Below are positions 37,262-44,930 of a stretch of 64,000 bases of DNA, piece by piece (within the stretch, counting starts at the first letter, position 1; every line of letters begins with the position of its first letter). Location of the stretch: NCBI RefSeq assembly GCF_900099905.1, contig NZ_FNEE01000005.1, forward strand, positions 62,001-126,000, written 5' to 3'. A model generated the notes under the pieces. The model saw only the letters and a program-made list of their open reading frames with translations. It was not told where the DNA came from and did no database searches. This DNA comes from Mesorhizobium muleiense. GTDB lineage: Bacteria > Pseudomonadota > Alphaproteobacteria > Rhizobiales > Rhizobiaceae. Made by a program: the position numbers and the translations under genes.

Positions 37262-38104
37262 ATGAGGAAAAGGCACACACCGAAAGACAGACTGATCACC
37301 GTCGCGCTCCATGTCGCGCTTGCCGCAGGGCTCTTTTTCGCGGCCTTCCCGATCTACTGGATGCTGAGCAGCTCGTTCAAGTCGAATACCGAAATCTTTG
37401 CCCTGCCACCAACCGTCCTGCCGAAGGCCTTCACGCTGGAAGCGTATGCGGCCATCCTTGGCGACCCGGTAAAGCTGCGCTTCTTCTTCAACAGCTACTT
37501 CGTGGCCGGAGCGGTGACCGTGCTGACGGTCCTGATCGCCTTGCTGGCGGCTTATGGGTTCAGCCGTTTCAATTTCCGCGGAAAGGGCAGCCTCAACACA
37601 CTCATCATCAGCACGCAGACGATTCCGCCGATCACGCTTTTGATCCCCTTCTTCGGGCTTGTCGTCTCGTATGGCATCTTCGACACCTACGTCGCACTGA
37701 TCGTGACTTACCTGGTGTTTACGCTGCCCTACGCGATCCTGCTGATGACGGGATATCTGAACACCTTGCCCCGCGATCTCGATGAAGCGGTGGCTGTCGA
37801 CGGCGGCACCAGCTGGACCGCACTCTGGCGGGTGATCGTCCCGATTTCACTGCCTGGTATCGTGGCGACGTCGGTCTACACCTTCCTGTTGTGCTGGAAC
37901 GAATTTCTCTTTGCGCTGACGCTGACGAAGTCAACGTCCATGCGCACCGTCCCGATCGGCATCCAACTTTTGATGGGGCAGCACGCCTTCGAATGGAACC
38001 AGATGATGGCGATGAGCGTGCTGGGCTCGCTACCGCTCTTGCTCATCTACCTCGTTGCCCAGAGGTTCTTCCTCGCCGGCATGACCGCGGGCTCGGTCAA
38101 GTAG
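37262..38104 (+). CDS. ABC sugar transporter permease (MalG type)
   Basis: The 280-residue permease starts at the ATG at 37262, 5 bp after its partner gene. It has six membrane segments, the EAA loop DEAVAVDGGTSWTALWRVIVP and the usual C-terminus GMTAGSVK. It ends the DeoR-aldolase-kinase-ABC cassette; directly after it lie the remains of another permease gene. Confidence 0.92.
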   Translation: MRKRHTPKDRLITVALHVALAAGLFFAAFPIYWMLSSSFKSNTEIFALPPTVLPKAFTLEAYAAILGDPVKLRFFFNSYFVAGAVTVLTVLIALLAAYGFSRFNFRGKGSLNTLIISTQTIPPITLLIPFFGLVVSYGIFDTYVALIVTYLVFTLPYAILLMTGYLNTLPRDLDEAVAVDGGTSWTALWRVIVPISLPGIVATSVYTFLLCWNEFLFALTLTKSTSMRTVPIGIQLLMGQHAFEWNQMMAMSVLGSLPLLLIYLVAQRFFLAGMTAGSVK

Positions 38105-38149
38105 GATGTCCCTCCCACCGAGAACCGATGGGGAAGGCCGCGCGTCGAA

Positions 38150-38290
38150 ATCGATGGATTGGACCTTCTCTGCTGGCAGGCGATATCGCCGCGGCCTCGG
38201 GCGTCTTCATAGCGCCGCTGAATCGTGCTCGTGCTGTTCATCCAGCGCCACATCAACAAAGGGCTGACGCAGGGCGGCATCAAGGAATGA
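38150..38290 (+). pseudogene. frameshifted C-terminal remnant of a CUT1 ABC permease
   Basis: The DNA after the cassette encodes, with one frameshift, a second MalG-type permease C-terminus: SLLAGDIAAASGVFIAPL in one frame to 38220, then IVLVLFIQRHINKG and LTQGGIKE in the next frame, ending at TGA 38288-38290. One extra A near 38221 explains the shift. The end lies 4 bp before the isomerase start and supplies its AAGGA ribosome binding site, as expected for the last transporter gene of an operon continuing into the isomerase genes. No other part of this permease is present. Confidence 0.65.
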
Positions 38291-38294
38291 AAGC

Positions 38295-39110
38295 ATGAAA
38301 GACCTGAAAGTCGGTTGCCAGACCTTCACCTGGGAAATGCTCGGAGACCGGTTTGCCGGTGGTCCCGACGATCTGCTCAAGGCGATCGCCGATGGCGGCT
38401 ATGCCGGCATCGAGATCACCGACACGATGATCGGCCGCTATGCCGACAGGCCGGCGGAATTCGCCGCGGCGCTGAGATCGGCCGGCCTCACCCTTGTTTC
38501 TTTCGCCTTCGGCTCGAAGAGCGGCTTTACGCTGATAGAGAGCATCGGCCGCGACCTCGAGACAGCGAAACGCTGGATCGATTTTGCCGCTGCCTTTCCA
38601 GGCGCGCTGGTTTCGATGGGCTCGGCCACCGTCGTGTCCGACGGCCCGCGTGACGACAAGTTTGCCATCGCGGCCGAGGTCTACAACAAGGCCGGCGAAC
38701 TCGGACGCAAGGCCGGCGTCGACATCGCCGTCCATCCCAGTTCCCACCACAACACGCTGCTGTTCGACCGTGCCGACTACGATCGGATTTTCGAACTGGT
38801 CGATCCGTCGCTCGTCGGCTGGGTGCCCGACACCGGACACATCTTGCGCGGCCATCAAGACATGATCGATACGCTCACCACCTACAGCGACCGCATCCGC
38901 TACGTGCACCTGAAAGACGTCGACGCCAGCGGCACCTGGGCTATGCTCGGCAAGGGCGTCTGCGACACCCAAGCGGTGATCGATATCGCCAGCGCCGCAC
39001 CTCGTTTCAACGGCTGGCTGGTGCTGGAAGAGGAATCCGAGACCGCCGCCGGCGATCCGGCCGCCGCGGTCAAGACCAACCGCCAGACGATGCGCGGCTA
39101 CGGCGCGTGA
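38295..39110 (+). CDS. sugar phosphate isomerase/epimerase (xylose-isomerase-like TIM barrel)
   Basis: The 271-residue protein starts KDLKVGCQTFTWEM and shows the AP-endonuclease-2/IolE-type barrel: Glu and His metal-ligand segments are in GYAGIEITD, HPSSHHNTLL, GWVPDTGHI and RYVHLKDVD, with a final Glu in VLEEE. Family members epimerise or isomerise ketoses and keto-inositols or act on 3-keto-glycosides (YcjR-like). It opens a run of coupled catabolic genes that ends with the ROK kinase at 43562. Confidence 0.82.
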   Translation: MKDLKVGCQTFTWEMLGDRFAGGPDDLLKAIADGGYAGIEITDTMIGRYADRPAEFAAALRSAGLTLVSFAFGSKSGFTLIESIGRDLETAKRWIDFAAAFPGALVSMGSATVVSDGPRDDKFAIAAEVYNKAGELGRKAGVDIAVHPSSHHNTLLFDRADYDRIFELVDPSLVGWVPDTGHILRGHQDMIDTLTTYSDRIRYVHLKDVDASGTWAMLGKGVCDTQAVIDIASAAPRFNGWLVLEEESETAAGDPAAAVKTNRQTMRGYGA

Positions 39111-39120
39111 GGAAGAGACC

Positions 39121-40197
39121 ATGATCCGGAAGCAAGACCGTCGCCTTCGTGTCGGCGTGCTCGGCTGCGGGCCGATCGCGCAATTCGCGCATCTCGAATC
39201 CTGCGTGAAGGCCGGCAACGCCGATCTCTATGCGATCTGCGATGCCGCCCCCGATCTTCTGGCGCGCATGGCCGCGACCTATGAACCCGAAAAAATCTAT
39301 GGCGATTACGATGAGATGCTGGCCGACCCGCAACTGGAGGCGGTGATCGTGGCGACCTCGGACGCCTATCACGTGCCGATGTCGATCAAGGCGCTCGAGG
39401 CCGGCAAGCACGTGCTGTGTGAAAAGCCGATCGGCGTCTCGGTCGAGGAAGGCGAGATGCTCGCCGATGCGGTCCGGCGCTCCGGCAAGGTGCTGCAGGT
39501 CGGCCATATGAAGCGCTTCGACCCGGCACTGGAAGCAGCGCGCGATTTCGTCCGCGACGAGATCGGCGAGATCCTGGCGCTAAAAGCCTGGTATTGCGAT
39601 TCCACGCACCGCTACACCAACACCGACGCGGTCCAGCCGCTGCCCGTCACCAGCAAGCTGGCGCGCAAGCCGGGCGGCAATCCGAAGGCCGATCTCAGGC
39701 AGTATTTCATGCTCGCGCACGGCTCGCACCTTGTCGACACCGCGCGCTTCCTGTGCGGCGAGATCGTTGCTGTGCGCGCCCGGCTCAACGAGCGTTTCGG
39801 CGCCTATTGCTGGTTCGTCGAAACCGAATTCGCCAATGGCGCGCTCGGCCACCTTGACCTCACCGTGGCTGTCCGCATGGACTGGCACGAGGGTTTTCAG
39901 CTCTATGGCGAAAACGGCTCGGTGATCGCGAAGACCTTCAATCCCTGGTATTTCCGGGCGAGTGAGGTCGATATCTTTCACGAGAAGGATGCAACGTCGC
40001 GAAGGCCGCTCGGCGCCGACGGGCATTTCTTCAGGCGCCAGCTCGAAGGCCTCGCCGAGACAATCCTTGACGGCAAGCCGATGCGCGGCGCCAACGTCGA
40101 GGACGGCCTTGCCTCGATCCGCGCCATGGTGGCGATCGCCCGTTCGGTCGAAACCGGCGATCGCGTCGAGATCGCTTCCGCAACGGGAGCGGTCTGA
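39121..40197 (+). CDS. Gfo/Idh/MocA-family oxidoreductase
   Basis: The 358-residue enzyme has the nucleotide-binding motif GVLGCGPIAQFAH near residue 13, EKPIG near 102 and a C-terminal substrate domain with HGSHLVDTARFLCGE. It lies between two TIM-barrel isomerases, and its stop overlaps the start of the second by one base (TGATG). This dehydrogenase-plus-isomerase pairing is known from inositol and 3-keto-glycoside pathways. Cofactor preference and substrate are not evident. Confidence 0.87.
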   Translation: MIRKQDRRLRVGVLGCGPIAQFAHLESCVKAGNADLYAICDAAPDLLARMAATYEPEKIYGDYDEMLADPQLEAVIVATSDAYHVPMSIKALEAGKHVLCEKPIGVSVEEGEMLADAVRRSGKVLQVGHMKRFDPALEAARDFVRDEIGEILALKAWYCDSTHRYTNTDAVQPLPVTSKLARKPGGNPKADLRQYFMLAHGSHLVDTARFLCGEIVAVRARLNERFGAYCWFVETEFANGALGHLDLTVAVRMDWHEGFQLYGENGSVIAKTFNPWYFRASEVDIFHEKDATSRRPLGADGHFFRRQLEGLAETILDGKPMRGANVEDGLASIRAMVAIARSVETGDRVEIASATGAV

Positions 40198-41015
40198 TGC
40201 AGATCGGGGTGTTCGCCAAGACCTTCCCGGGCAGCGAGCCGGTTGGCGTGCTGGCAGCGGTCCGCGACTCGGGATTTGCCGTCACCCAGTTCAACCTTGC
40301 CTGCGCCGGGCTGCCGTCGATGCCTGAGGCGGTGCAAAAAGACGCCATTGATGCCATCGCGGACGCATCGAAGGGTTGCGGTGTCGCCCTGGCAGCGCTC
40401 TCGGGCACCTACAACATGGCCCATCCCGACAGGACCGTGCGCGACGACGGCCTGCGCCGGCTTGGCGTGGTCATCAAGACCGCGGCAGAGCTTTCCGTCC
40501 CGATGGTCACCTTGTGCACGGGAACCCGCAACGCCGACGATCAGTGGGCATACCATCCCGACAATAGCGAGCCCTCGGCATGGGAAGACATGGCGGGCGA
40601 TATGGAAAAGGCGCTTCAGCTCGCGGAGCGTCACGGCGTTGATCTTGGCATGGAACCCGAACAGGCCAACATCGTCACCTCGGCCTCGGACGCGATGCGC
40701 CTGATCGCCGAGATGGGCTCGACACGGCTGCGCATCGTGCTCGATCCGGCCAACCTGTTCGAGCAGGCGAGCCCCGCCGAAGCACGCGCCATCGTCGCCG
40801 CCGCCGTCGAACGCACTGCGGGCCACGTCGCCATGGCCCATGCCAAGGACCGTTTCGCTGACGGCCGCTTCACGACCGCCGGCCGGGGTGTCGTCGACTT
40901 TGCGGATTTCGTCGCCAGGCTGAAAGCATCGGGTTTTGACGGGCCGCTGGTCACGCATGGCCTCTCGGCCGAAGAGGCACCCGGCGTTGCCCGCTTCCTC
41001 AAAGGGCTGGTGTGA
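40197..41015 (+). CDS. sugar phosphate isomerase/epimerase (TIM barrel), second paralogue
   Basis: The 272-residue protein begins MQIGVFAKTFPG and has metal-ligand segments LGMEPEQANIV, IVLDPANLFE and VAMAHAKDR. It is only distantly similar to the first isomerase of the operon, so the two probably catalyse different steps. Its start overlaps the dehydrogenase stop and its own stop overlaps the hydrolase start (TGATG), so it is part of one polycistronic unit. Confidence 0.82.
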   Translation: MQIGVFAKTFPGSEPVGVLAAVRDSGFAVTQFNLACAGLPSMPEAVQKDAIDAIADASKGCGVALAALSGTYNMAHPDRTVRDDGLRRLGVVIKTAAELSVPMVTLCTGTRNADDQWAYHPDNSEPSAWEDMAGDMEKALQLAERHGVDLGMEPEQANIVTSASDAMRLIAEMGSTRLRIVLDPANLFEQASPAEARAIVAAAVERTAGHVAMAHAKDRFADGRFTTAGRGVVDFADFVARLKASGFDGPLVTHGLSAEEAPGVARFLKGLV

Positions 41016-41848
41016 TGGCGCGCCTGGCCACGCTGCTTCGCGATGACGCCACGCTTCGGATTTCCGATAGTGGCGACGGCATTGCGGTCATCTTTCAGCA
41101 TGGGCTGGGCGGTGGCGACGCGCAGGTCGCCCAGGCCTTCCCTTCCGGGCCGGGCTTGCGGCGCATCACGCTGGAATGCCGCGGGCACGGCGCCTCCGGA
41201 CTGGGCAGCCGCCGGCCGTTTTCCCTGGAGATGTTCGCGGACGATGTTGTTGCCGCCGCCGATCAGGCCGGTCTCGATCGTTTCGTCGCCGGCGGCATTT
41301 CGATGGGCGCGGCGATCGCCATGCGCCTCGCCTGCCGTCATCCGGATCGCGTCGCGGGTCTTCTCCTGGTGCGGCCGGCCTGGATTTTCGACGACGCGCC
41401 GGTGAACCTGCTGCCGATCGCCGAGGTTGCCAGGCTTATCCTGGACCACGGGCCCGACAAGGCGAGGTCGATCTTCGCGCAATCGGAAACCGCCGCGCGC
41501 CTGCAGCGTGAAGCACCCGACAATTTTGCCTCGCTGATCGGCTATTTCGACCGGCCGGACGCCGCGCAATTCGCGCAGGTCCTCGCCGACATTGCCGCCG
41601 ACGGCCCGGGCGTTTCGGCGCGTGACGCCGCGGTGCTTGGCATTCCGACGCTTGTCATCGGCAATGCCATGGATGCGGTGCATCCGCTGACGGCGGCCCA
41701 TACGCTCGCCGCAACCATTCCGGGCGCGACCTTTGCCGAAATCCATCCCAAGGCGCTCGACAGCGTCAGGCATTTCGCCGAGTTGCAGGCCGAGATCACG
41801 ACCTTCCTTCACACCCACTCGAATTTTCGGAGCCTCATTCCGTCATGA
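41015..41848 (+). CDS. alpha/beta hydrolase (3-oxoadipate-enol-lactonase-like fold)
   Basis: The ATG at 41015 overlaps the preceding stop; a GTG three bases earlier is less likely. The 277-residue protein has FQHGLGGG near 29 for the oxyanion hole, the nucleophile GISMGA near 93, a catalytic Asp/Glu region in VIGNAMDAVHP and no very typical His motif beyond EIHPKALDSVRHF. In the middle of a sugar operon it may open a sugar lactone or ester. The stop overlaps the next start by 4 bp. Confidence 0.8.
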   Translation: MARLATLLRDDATLRISDSGDGIAVIFQHGLGGGDAQVAQAFPSGPGLRRITLECRGHGASGLGSRRPFSLEMFADDVVAAADQAGLDRFVAGGISMGAAIAMRLACRHPDRVAGLLLVRPAWIFDDAPVNLLPIAEVARLILDHGPDKARSIFAQSETAARLQREAPDNFASLIGYFDRPDAAQFAQVLADIAADGPGVSARDAAVLGIPTLVIGNAMDAVHPLTAAHTLAATIPGATFAEIHPKALDSVRHFAELQAEITTFLHTHSNFRSLIPS

Positions 41849-42582
41849 CCATCAAATCCCTGTCCGGCAAATCCCTGTCCGGCCCCGCCGCCATCGCCGC
41901 CCTGCCGCGCAACCGGCTGCTCGGCGAGTTTTCGCTGTGGTCGGCCGACCTTGCCAATATGGAGCGCGACCTGAAGCGCATAGAACCTCATGTCGACCTC
42001 CACCACATCGATGTCGCGGACGCCCGCTTCACTCCGGGCTTCCTGTTCTTCCCGGACCTGGTAGCGCGGATCGCCGGGCTGACGGCAAGGCCTATCCATG
42101 TTCACCTGATGGTCGAAGCGGAGATCGTCGAGGAGCAGGCGCGCCAGTTCATCGAGGCCGGTGCCGACCTGGTCAGTGTCCACGCCGAAAACGGCGAAGC
42201 CGGCCTGCGCGCCGTGCGGCTGGCGCATGCGCTCGGCGCCGAGGCCGGCGTGGTGCTCAGGCTGGAAACGCCGGTGGCCGCGGTCACGCCTTTCCTGTCG
42301 CAAGTGGCGTTTGTGACGCTTCTCGGCACATCCATCGGCGTCAAGGGCCAGAGCCTTTCCGAGCAGGCCTGCCCACGTTTGATCGAAGCGCGCGCACTGA
42401 TGAGAAAAGCCGGTCGCGAGACCGACATCATCCTGGCTGCCGACGGCGGCATCCGCCACGAGACGGTGCCGCGCCTGCGCGCCTCTGGCGCCGAGACGGT
42501 GGTGCTCGGATCGCTGGCGTTCGGCGACCCCGACCTTGCGCAGCGCATTCGCTGGCTGCATGGGCTGAAGGTCGCCGCCTGA
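41845..42582 (+). CDS. ribulose-phosphate 3-epimerase-family protein
   Basis: The 245-residue TIM-barrel protein has the family segments LHHIDVADARFTPGF (catalytic Asp and metal His), HVHLMVE and LAADGGIRHETV. It is somewhat longer and more divergent than housekeeping Rpe, so a pathway-specific epimerase such as the D-allulose-6-phosphate epimerase type is likely. The N-terminus contains a perfect 15-bp tandem duplication coding KSLSG twice. It is coupled to the hydrolase before and the ROK kinase after it. Confidence 0.8.
   Translation: MTIKSLSGKSLSGPAAIAALPRNRLLGEFSLWSADLANMERDLKRIEPHVDLHHIDVADARFTPGFLFFPDLVARIAGLTARPIHVHLMVEAEIVEEQARQFIEAGADLVSVHAENGEAGLRAVRLAHALGAEAGVVLRLETPVAAVTPFLSQVAFVTLLGTSIGVKGQSLSEQACPRLIEARALMRKAGRETDIILAADGGIRHETVPRLRASGAETVVLGSLAFGDPDLAQRIRWLHGLKVAA
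41854..41883. repeat. perfect 15-bp tandem duplication in the epimerase N-terminus
   Basis: The unit AAATCCCTGTCCGGC is repeated exactly at 41854-41868 and 41869-41883, adding five in-frame codons. Confidence 0.9.
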
Positions 42583-43562
42583 TGACAAGACTGGCCCTCG
42601 CCTTCGATCTCGGCGGAACGGAGCTGCGCGGCGCGCTGGTCGAGAGCGACGGCGGCGTTGTCGCGCAGGTCTCGGCGCCGACGATGGCGATCGCGGGATC
42701 GGATGCGGTGATCGGCCAGATCATCGCACTGGCCGGGGCTCTTCTGACACAGCGCCCGAAGGCGGATGTCGTCGGCATCGGCATCGGCGCGCCGGGACCG
42801 CTCGATCCCAAGGCCGGTATCGTGATCGCGCCGCCGACGCTGGCCGGCTGGCACGATGTGCCGTTGATCGACATTCTCGGCAAACATTTCGGCCTGCCGG
42901 TGCGTCTGGAAAACGACGCCAACGCGGCAGCGCTGGGCGAATGGCGCTTCGGCGCCGGCCAAGGTACCGGATCCCTCGTGTTCGTCACCGTATCGACCGG
43001 CATTGGTGGCGGCGTCGTAGCCGACGGCCACATCTATCACGGCCGGCGCGGGCTTGCCGCCGAGATCGGCCACATGACCATCACCGGCGAGGGCGACCGC
43101 TGCTTCTGCGGCGCCGTCGGCTGTTTCGAGGCGGTCGCCTCCGGTACCGCGCTCGGGCGGCGTGCCACGGCGCTGACCGCGCCGGGCGACGGCTCCCTGC
43201 TCAGGCGCCTTTCGGCTGACGGCGACGTTTCGGCCAGGCACGTCGTCGAAGCCGCACGTGCCGGCGATATCAGCGCGCTCGAATTGATCGAGGCTGAGGC
43301 GAAGTGGCTCGGCATCGGCTTCACCAATCTGCTTCACCTCTATTCGCCGGATCTGATCGTCATGGGCGGCGGCCTCGCCAACGGTTTCGACTTGTTGGCT
43401 CCGACCATCAGGGCAACCGTCGAGCAGCGGGCGATGCCGGCCTACAGGGATGTACCGATCGTGCCGGCGCGGCTTGGCGACCGCGCAGGACTGATCGGCG
43501 CGGCCAGCCTGATCCTGTGGGAAGGCGAACCGGGCGCGCCGTTGGCGATGGCGACCTGCTGA
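42582..43562 (+). CDS. ROK-family sugar kinase
   Basis: The 326-residue protein has the ATP-binding LAFDLGGTELRGALV at the N-terminus, the substrate motif ENDANAAALGEW near 105, the ROK zinc site in CFCGAVGC and the catalytic region. It should phosphorylate a hexose or hexosamine, and with the epimerase gene just upstream (TGATG overlap) recalls the AlsK-AlsE pair for D-allose. It is the last gene of the operon; the palindromic element that follows may end transcription. Confidence 0.87.
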   Translation: MTRLALAFDLGGTELRGALVESDGGVVAQVSAPTMAIAGSDAVIGQIIALAGALLTQRPKADVVGIGIGAPGPLDPKAGIVIAPPTLAGWHDVPLIDILGKHFGLPVRLENDANAAALGEWRFGAGQGTGSLVFVTVSTGIGGGVVADGHIYHGRRGLAAEIGHMTITGEGDRCFCGAVGCFEAVASGTALGRRATALTAPGDGSLLRRLSADGDVSARHVVEAARAGDISALELIEAEAKWLGIGFTNLLHLYSPDLIVMGGGLANGFDLLAPTIRATVEQRAMPAYRDVPIVPARLGDRAGLIGAASLILWEGEPGAPLAMATC

Positions 43563-43597
43563 TCGATGGCGTTCGCGCCAACGACAGATGCCAGACA

Positions 43598-43757
43598 GCG
43601 CCCCCCTCTGTCCTGCCGGACATCTCCCCCACTTGGGGGGAGATTGGCTGTCGTCGCCGCTTTCGCCAATCGCCAACGTTGAAGAAAGGGCGTTGTCGGT
43701 GAAGCTGCCAATCTCCCCCCGTGTGGGGGAGATGTCCGGCAGGACAGAGGGGGGCGC
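43598..43757. repeat. RIME-like palindromic intergenic element, copy 2
   Basis: The 160-bp element has perfect outer inverted arms of 33 bp: the left begins GCGCCCCCCTCTGTCC at 43598 and the right ends GGACAGAGGGGGGCGC at 43757. Inside each arm is a further CTCCCCC/GGGGGAG hairpin. It is related to copy 1 at 7831-7982 and follows the sugar operon. Confidence 0.8.
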
Positions 43758-43830
43758 CAAGGATCGCTACAGTCTTCATTCTGCGCCGCTGCATCGCCCG
43801 ACTGCGCTGGCGGGCGGCGCAGTCTGCCGC

Positions 43831-44100
43831 CTACTTCCCGCAATGGTGATCGTTGATCTTGTTCAAGGCATTCGCGTCGGGCCCGACCCGATGATAGGAG
43901 CAGGGCCCTGCGGCTGTCGTGAACAACTGCCGATCATAGTAGCGCGGGCCGCCGAACAGAATGTCGATGATGTTGCCTTCGGCGGGAACGTAGCGCTCAG
44001 GGTGAGGCCGATCATCGCGATCTCCAGCCAAGGCCGCGGCGGACATGCTGCAGCCCATTGCGAAAACGAGAGCGCGGATCGCAAAACGTTTTGTTGTCAT
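43831..44100 (-). CDS. small secreted protein of unknown function
   Basis: The 89-residue precursor has a Sec signal peptide (about 1-25, ending AAALA) and a mature part of about 64 residues rich in Asp, His, Pro and Tyr with two Cys (in GPCSYH and HHCGK) that could form a disulfide. The start and signal peptide are convincing, although I recognise no domain. It is monocistronic between the palindromic element and the TetR gene. Confidence 0.65.
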   Translation of the reverse strand: MTTKRFAIRALVFAMGCSMSAAALAGDRDDRPHPERYVPAEGNIIDILFGGPRYYDRQLFTTAAGPCSYHRVGPDANALNKINDHHCGK

Positions 44101-44242
44101 CGGGGAATGCCTTTCTGGCCGTTCGGCTTCTCACCATACATCCAAAATCGCCAGCCGGACAAAAGTTCCCTCACCCTGGCCGGACCAAGCTCCACCATAT
44201 GACCTGTCACAATAGGTTTATCCTGCGGCACTGCGCGGCAAT

Positions 44243-44779
44243 CTATCCCGCAATCTCCAACAAGGACGATATCAGCAACCGGCGTTCGTCGACCGAAAGA
44301 ACATCCGAATCGAAGAGATTCATGCTGCGAAGTCCTTCGATGGCGAGGTAGCAGACCAGCAGCGCCTTGAGGTCCGGCGTTTCTCCCTTGAGCCGTTCGA
44401 AAACTTGCCGCCTGAACGCTTTTATCGGCGTCAGGAAATCGGGATCCTCGGCGATCGCCGAAAATATCCAGGACGCCGACGGTTTCGATTCCGCGGCATG
44501 TTCGGCCGAAAGCTTGATGTAGGTCGCAAGCGGGCTCTCGCCCGCGACGCCGGCAGTGCGGGCGGCGTCCAGCGCCTGCTCGAAGGCGCGAAGATAATCC
44601 TCAACCAGCGCCTGCATCAGCTTCGCCTTGGTCGGGAAATTGTACAGCAAGCCGCCTTTCGACACCCCGGCCCGGCTGGCGACGGCGTCCAGCGACAGGC
44701 TGCCGGGCCCTGTCTCGCGTGCCACATCGGCGGCGGCAGCGAGAATTTTATCACGCGAATTTGCTCTGCGGGCTTTCAT
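44243..44779 (-). CDS. TetR-family repressor of the adjacent RND pump
   Basis: I prefer the ATG at 44779 (178 residues), with GGGGGAG six bases upstream; an ATG at 44794 would add five residues. The helix-turn-helix is at about 10-55 (ILAAAADVARETGPGSLSLDAVASRAGVSKGGLLYNFPTK), a pattern common to TetR repressors of efflux pumps. The C-terminal helical domain is the inducer pocket. The divergent MFP-RND operon and a palindrome over its promoter point to the role. Confidence 0.88.
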   Translation of the reverse strand: MKARRANSRDKILAAAADVARETGPGSLSLDAVASRAGVSKGGLLYNFPTKAKLMQALVEDYLRAFEQALDAARTAGVAGESPLATYIKLSAEHAAESKPSASWIFSAIAEDPDFLTPIKAFRRQVFERLKGETPDLKALLVCYLAIEGLRSMNLFDSDVLSVDERRLLISSLLEIAG

Positions 44780-44812
44780 CAATCGCTCCCCCATACATTA
44801 GCCTACGCGGAA

Positions 44813-44841
44813 TTGACAAGACCGTCCAGACGGTACAGTAA
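44813..44841 (+). promoter_or_regulatory. promoter with overlapping TetR-type operator
   Basis: TTGACA at 44813-44818 is a consensus -35 box, with a weak -10 near 44836 (CAGTAA, 17-bp spacer). The spacer carries the inverted repeat ACCGTC-CA-GACGGT at 44821-44834, a form typical of rhizobial TetR repressors of RND pumps. Repressor binding would block the pump promoter. Confidence 0.7.
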
Positions 44842-44930
44842 GGTCGCCGTCATTTGATATCGGGACCAGTCACAGCTATGTGTTTGGGTCATCCGACTGT
44901 TGTGCCGGGCCATGGCCAAGGGGACTGTTC

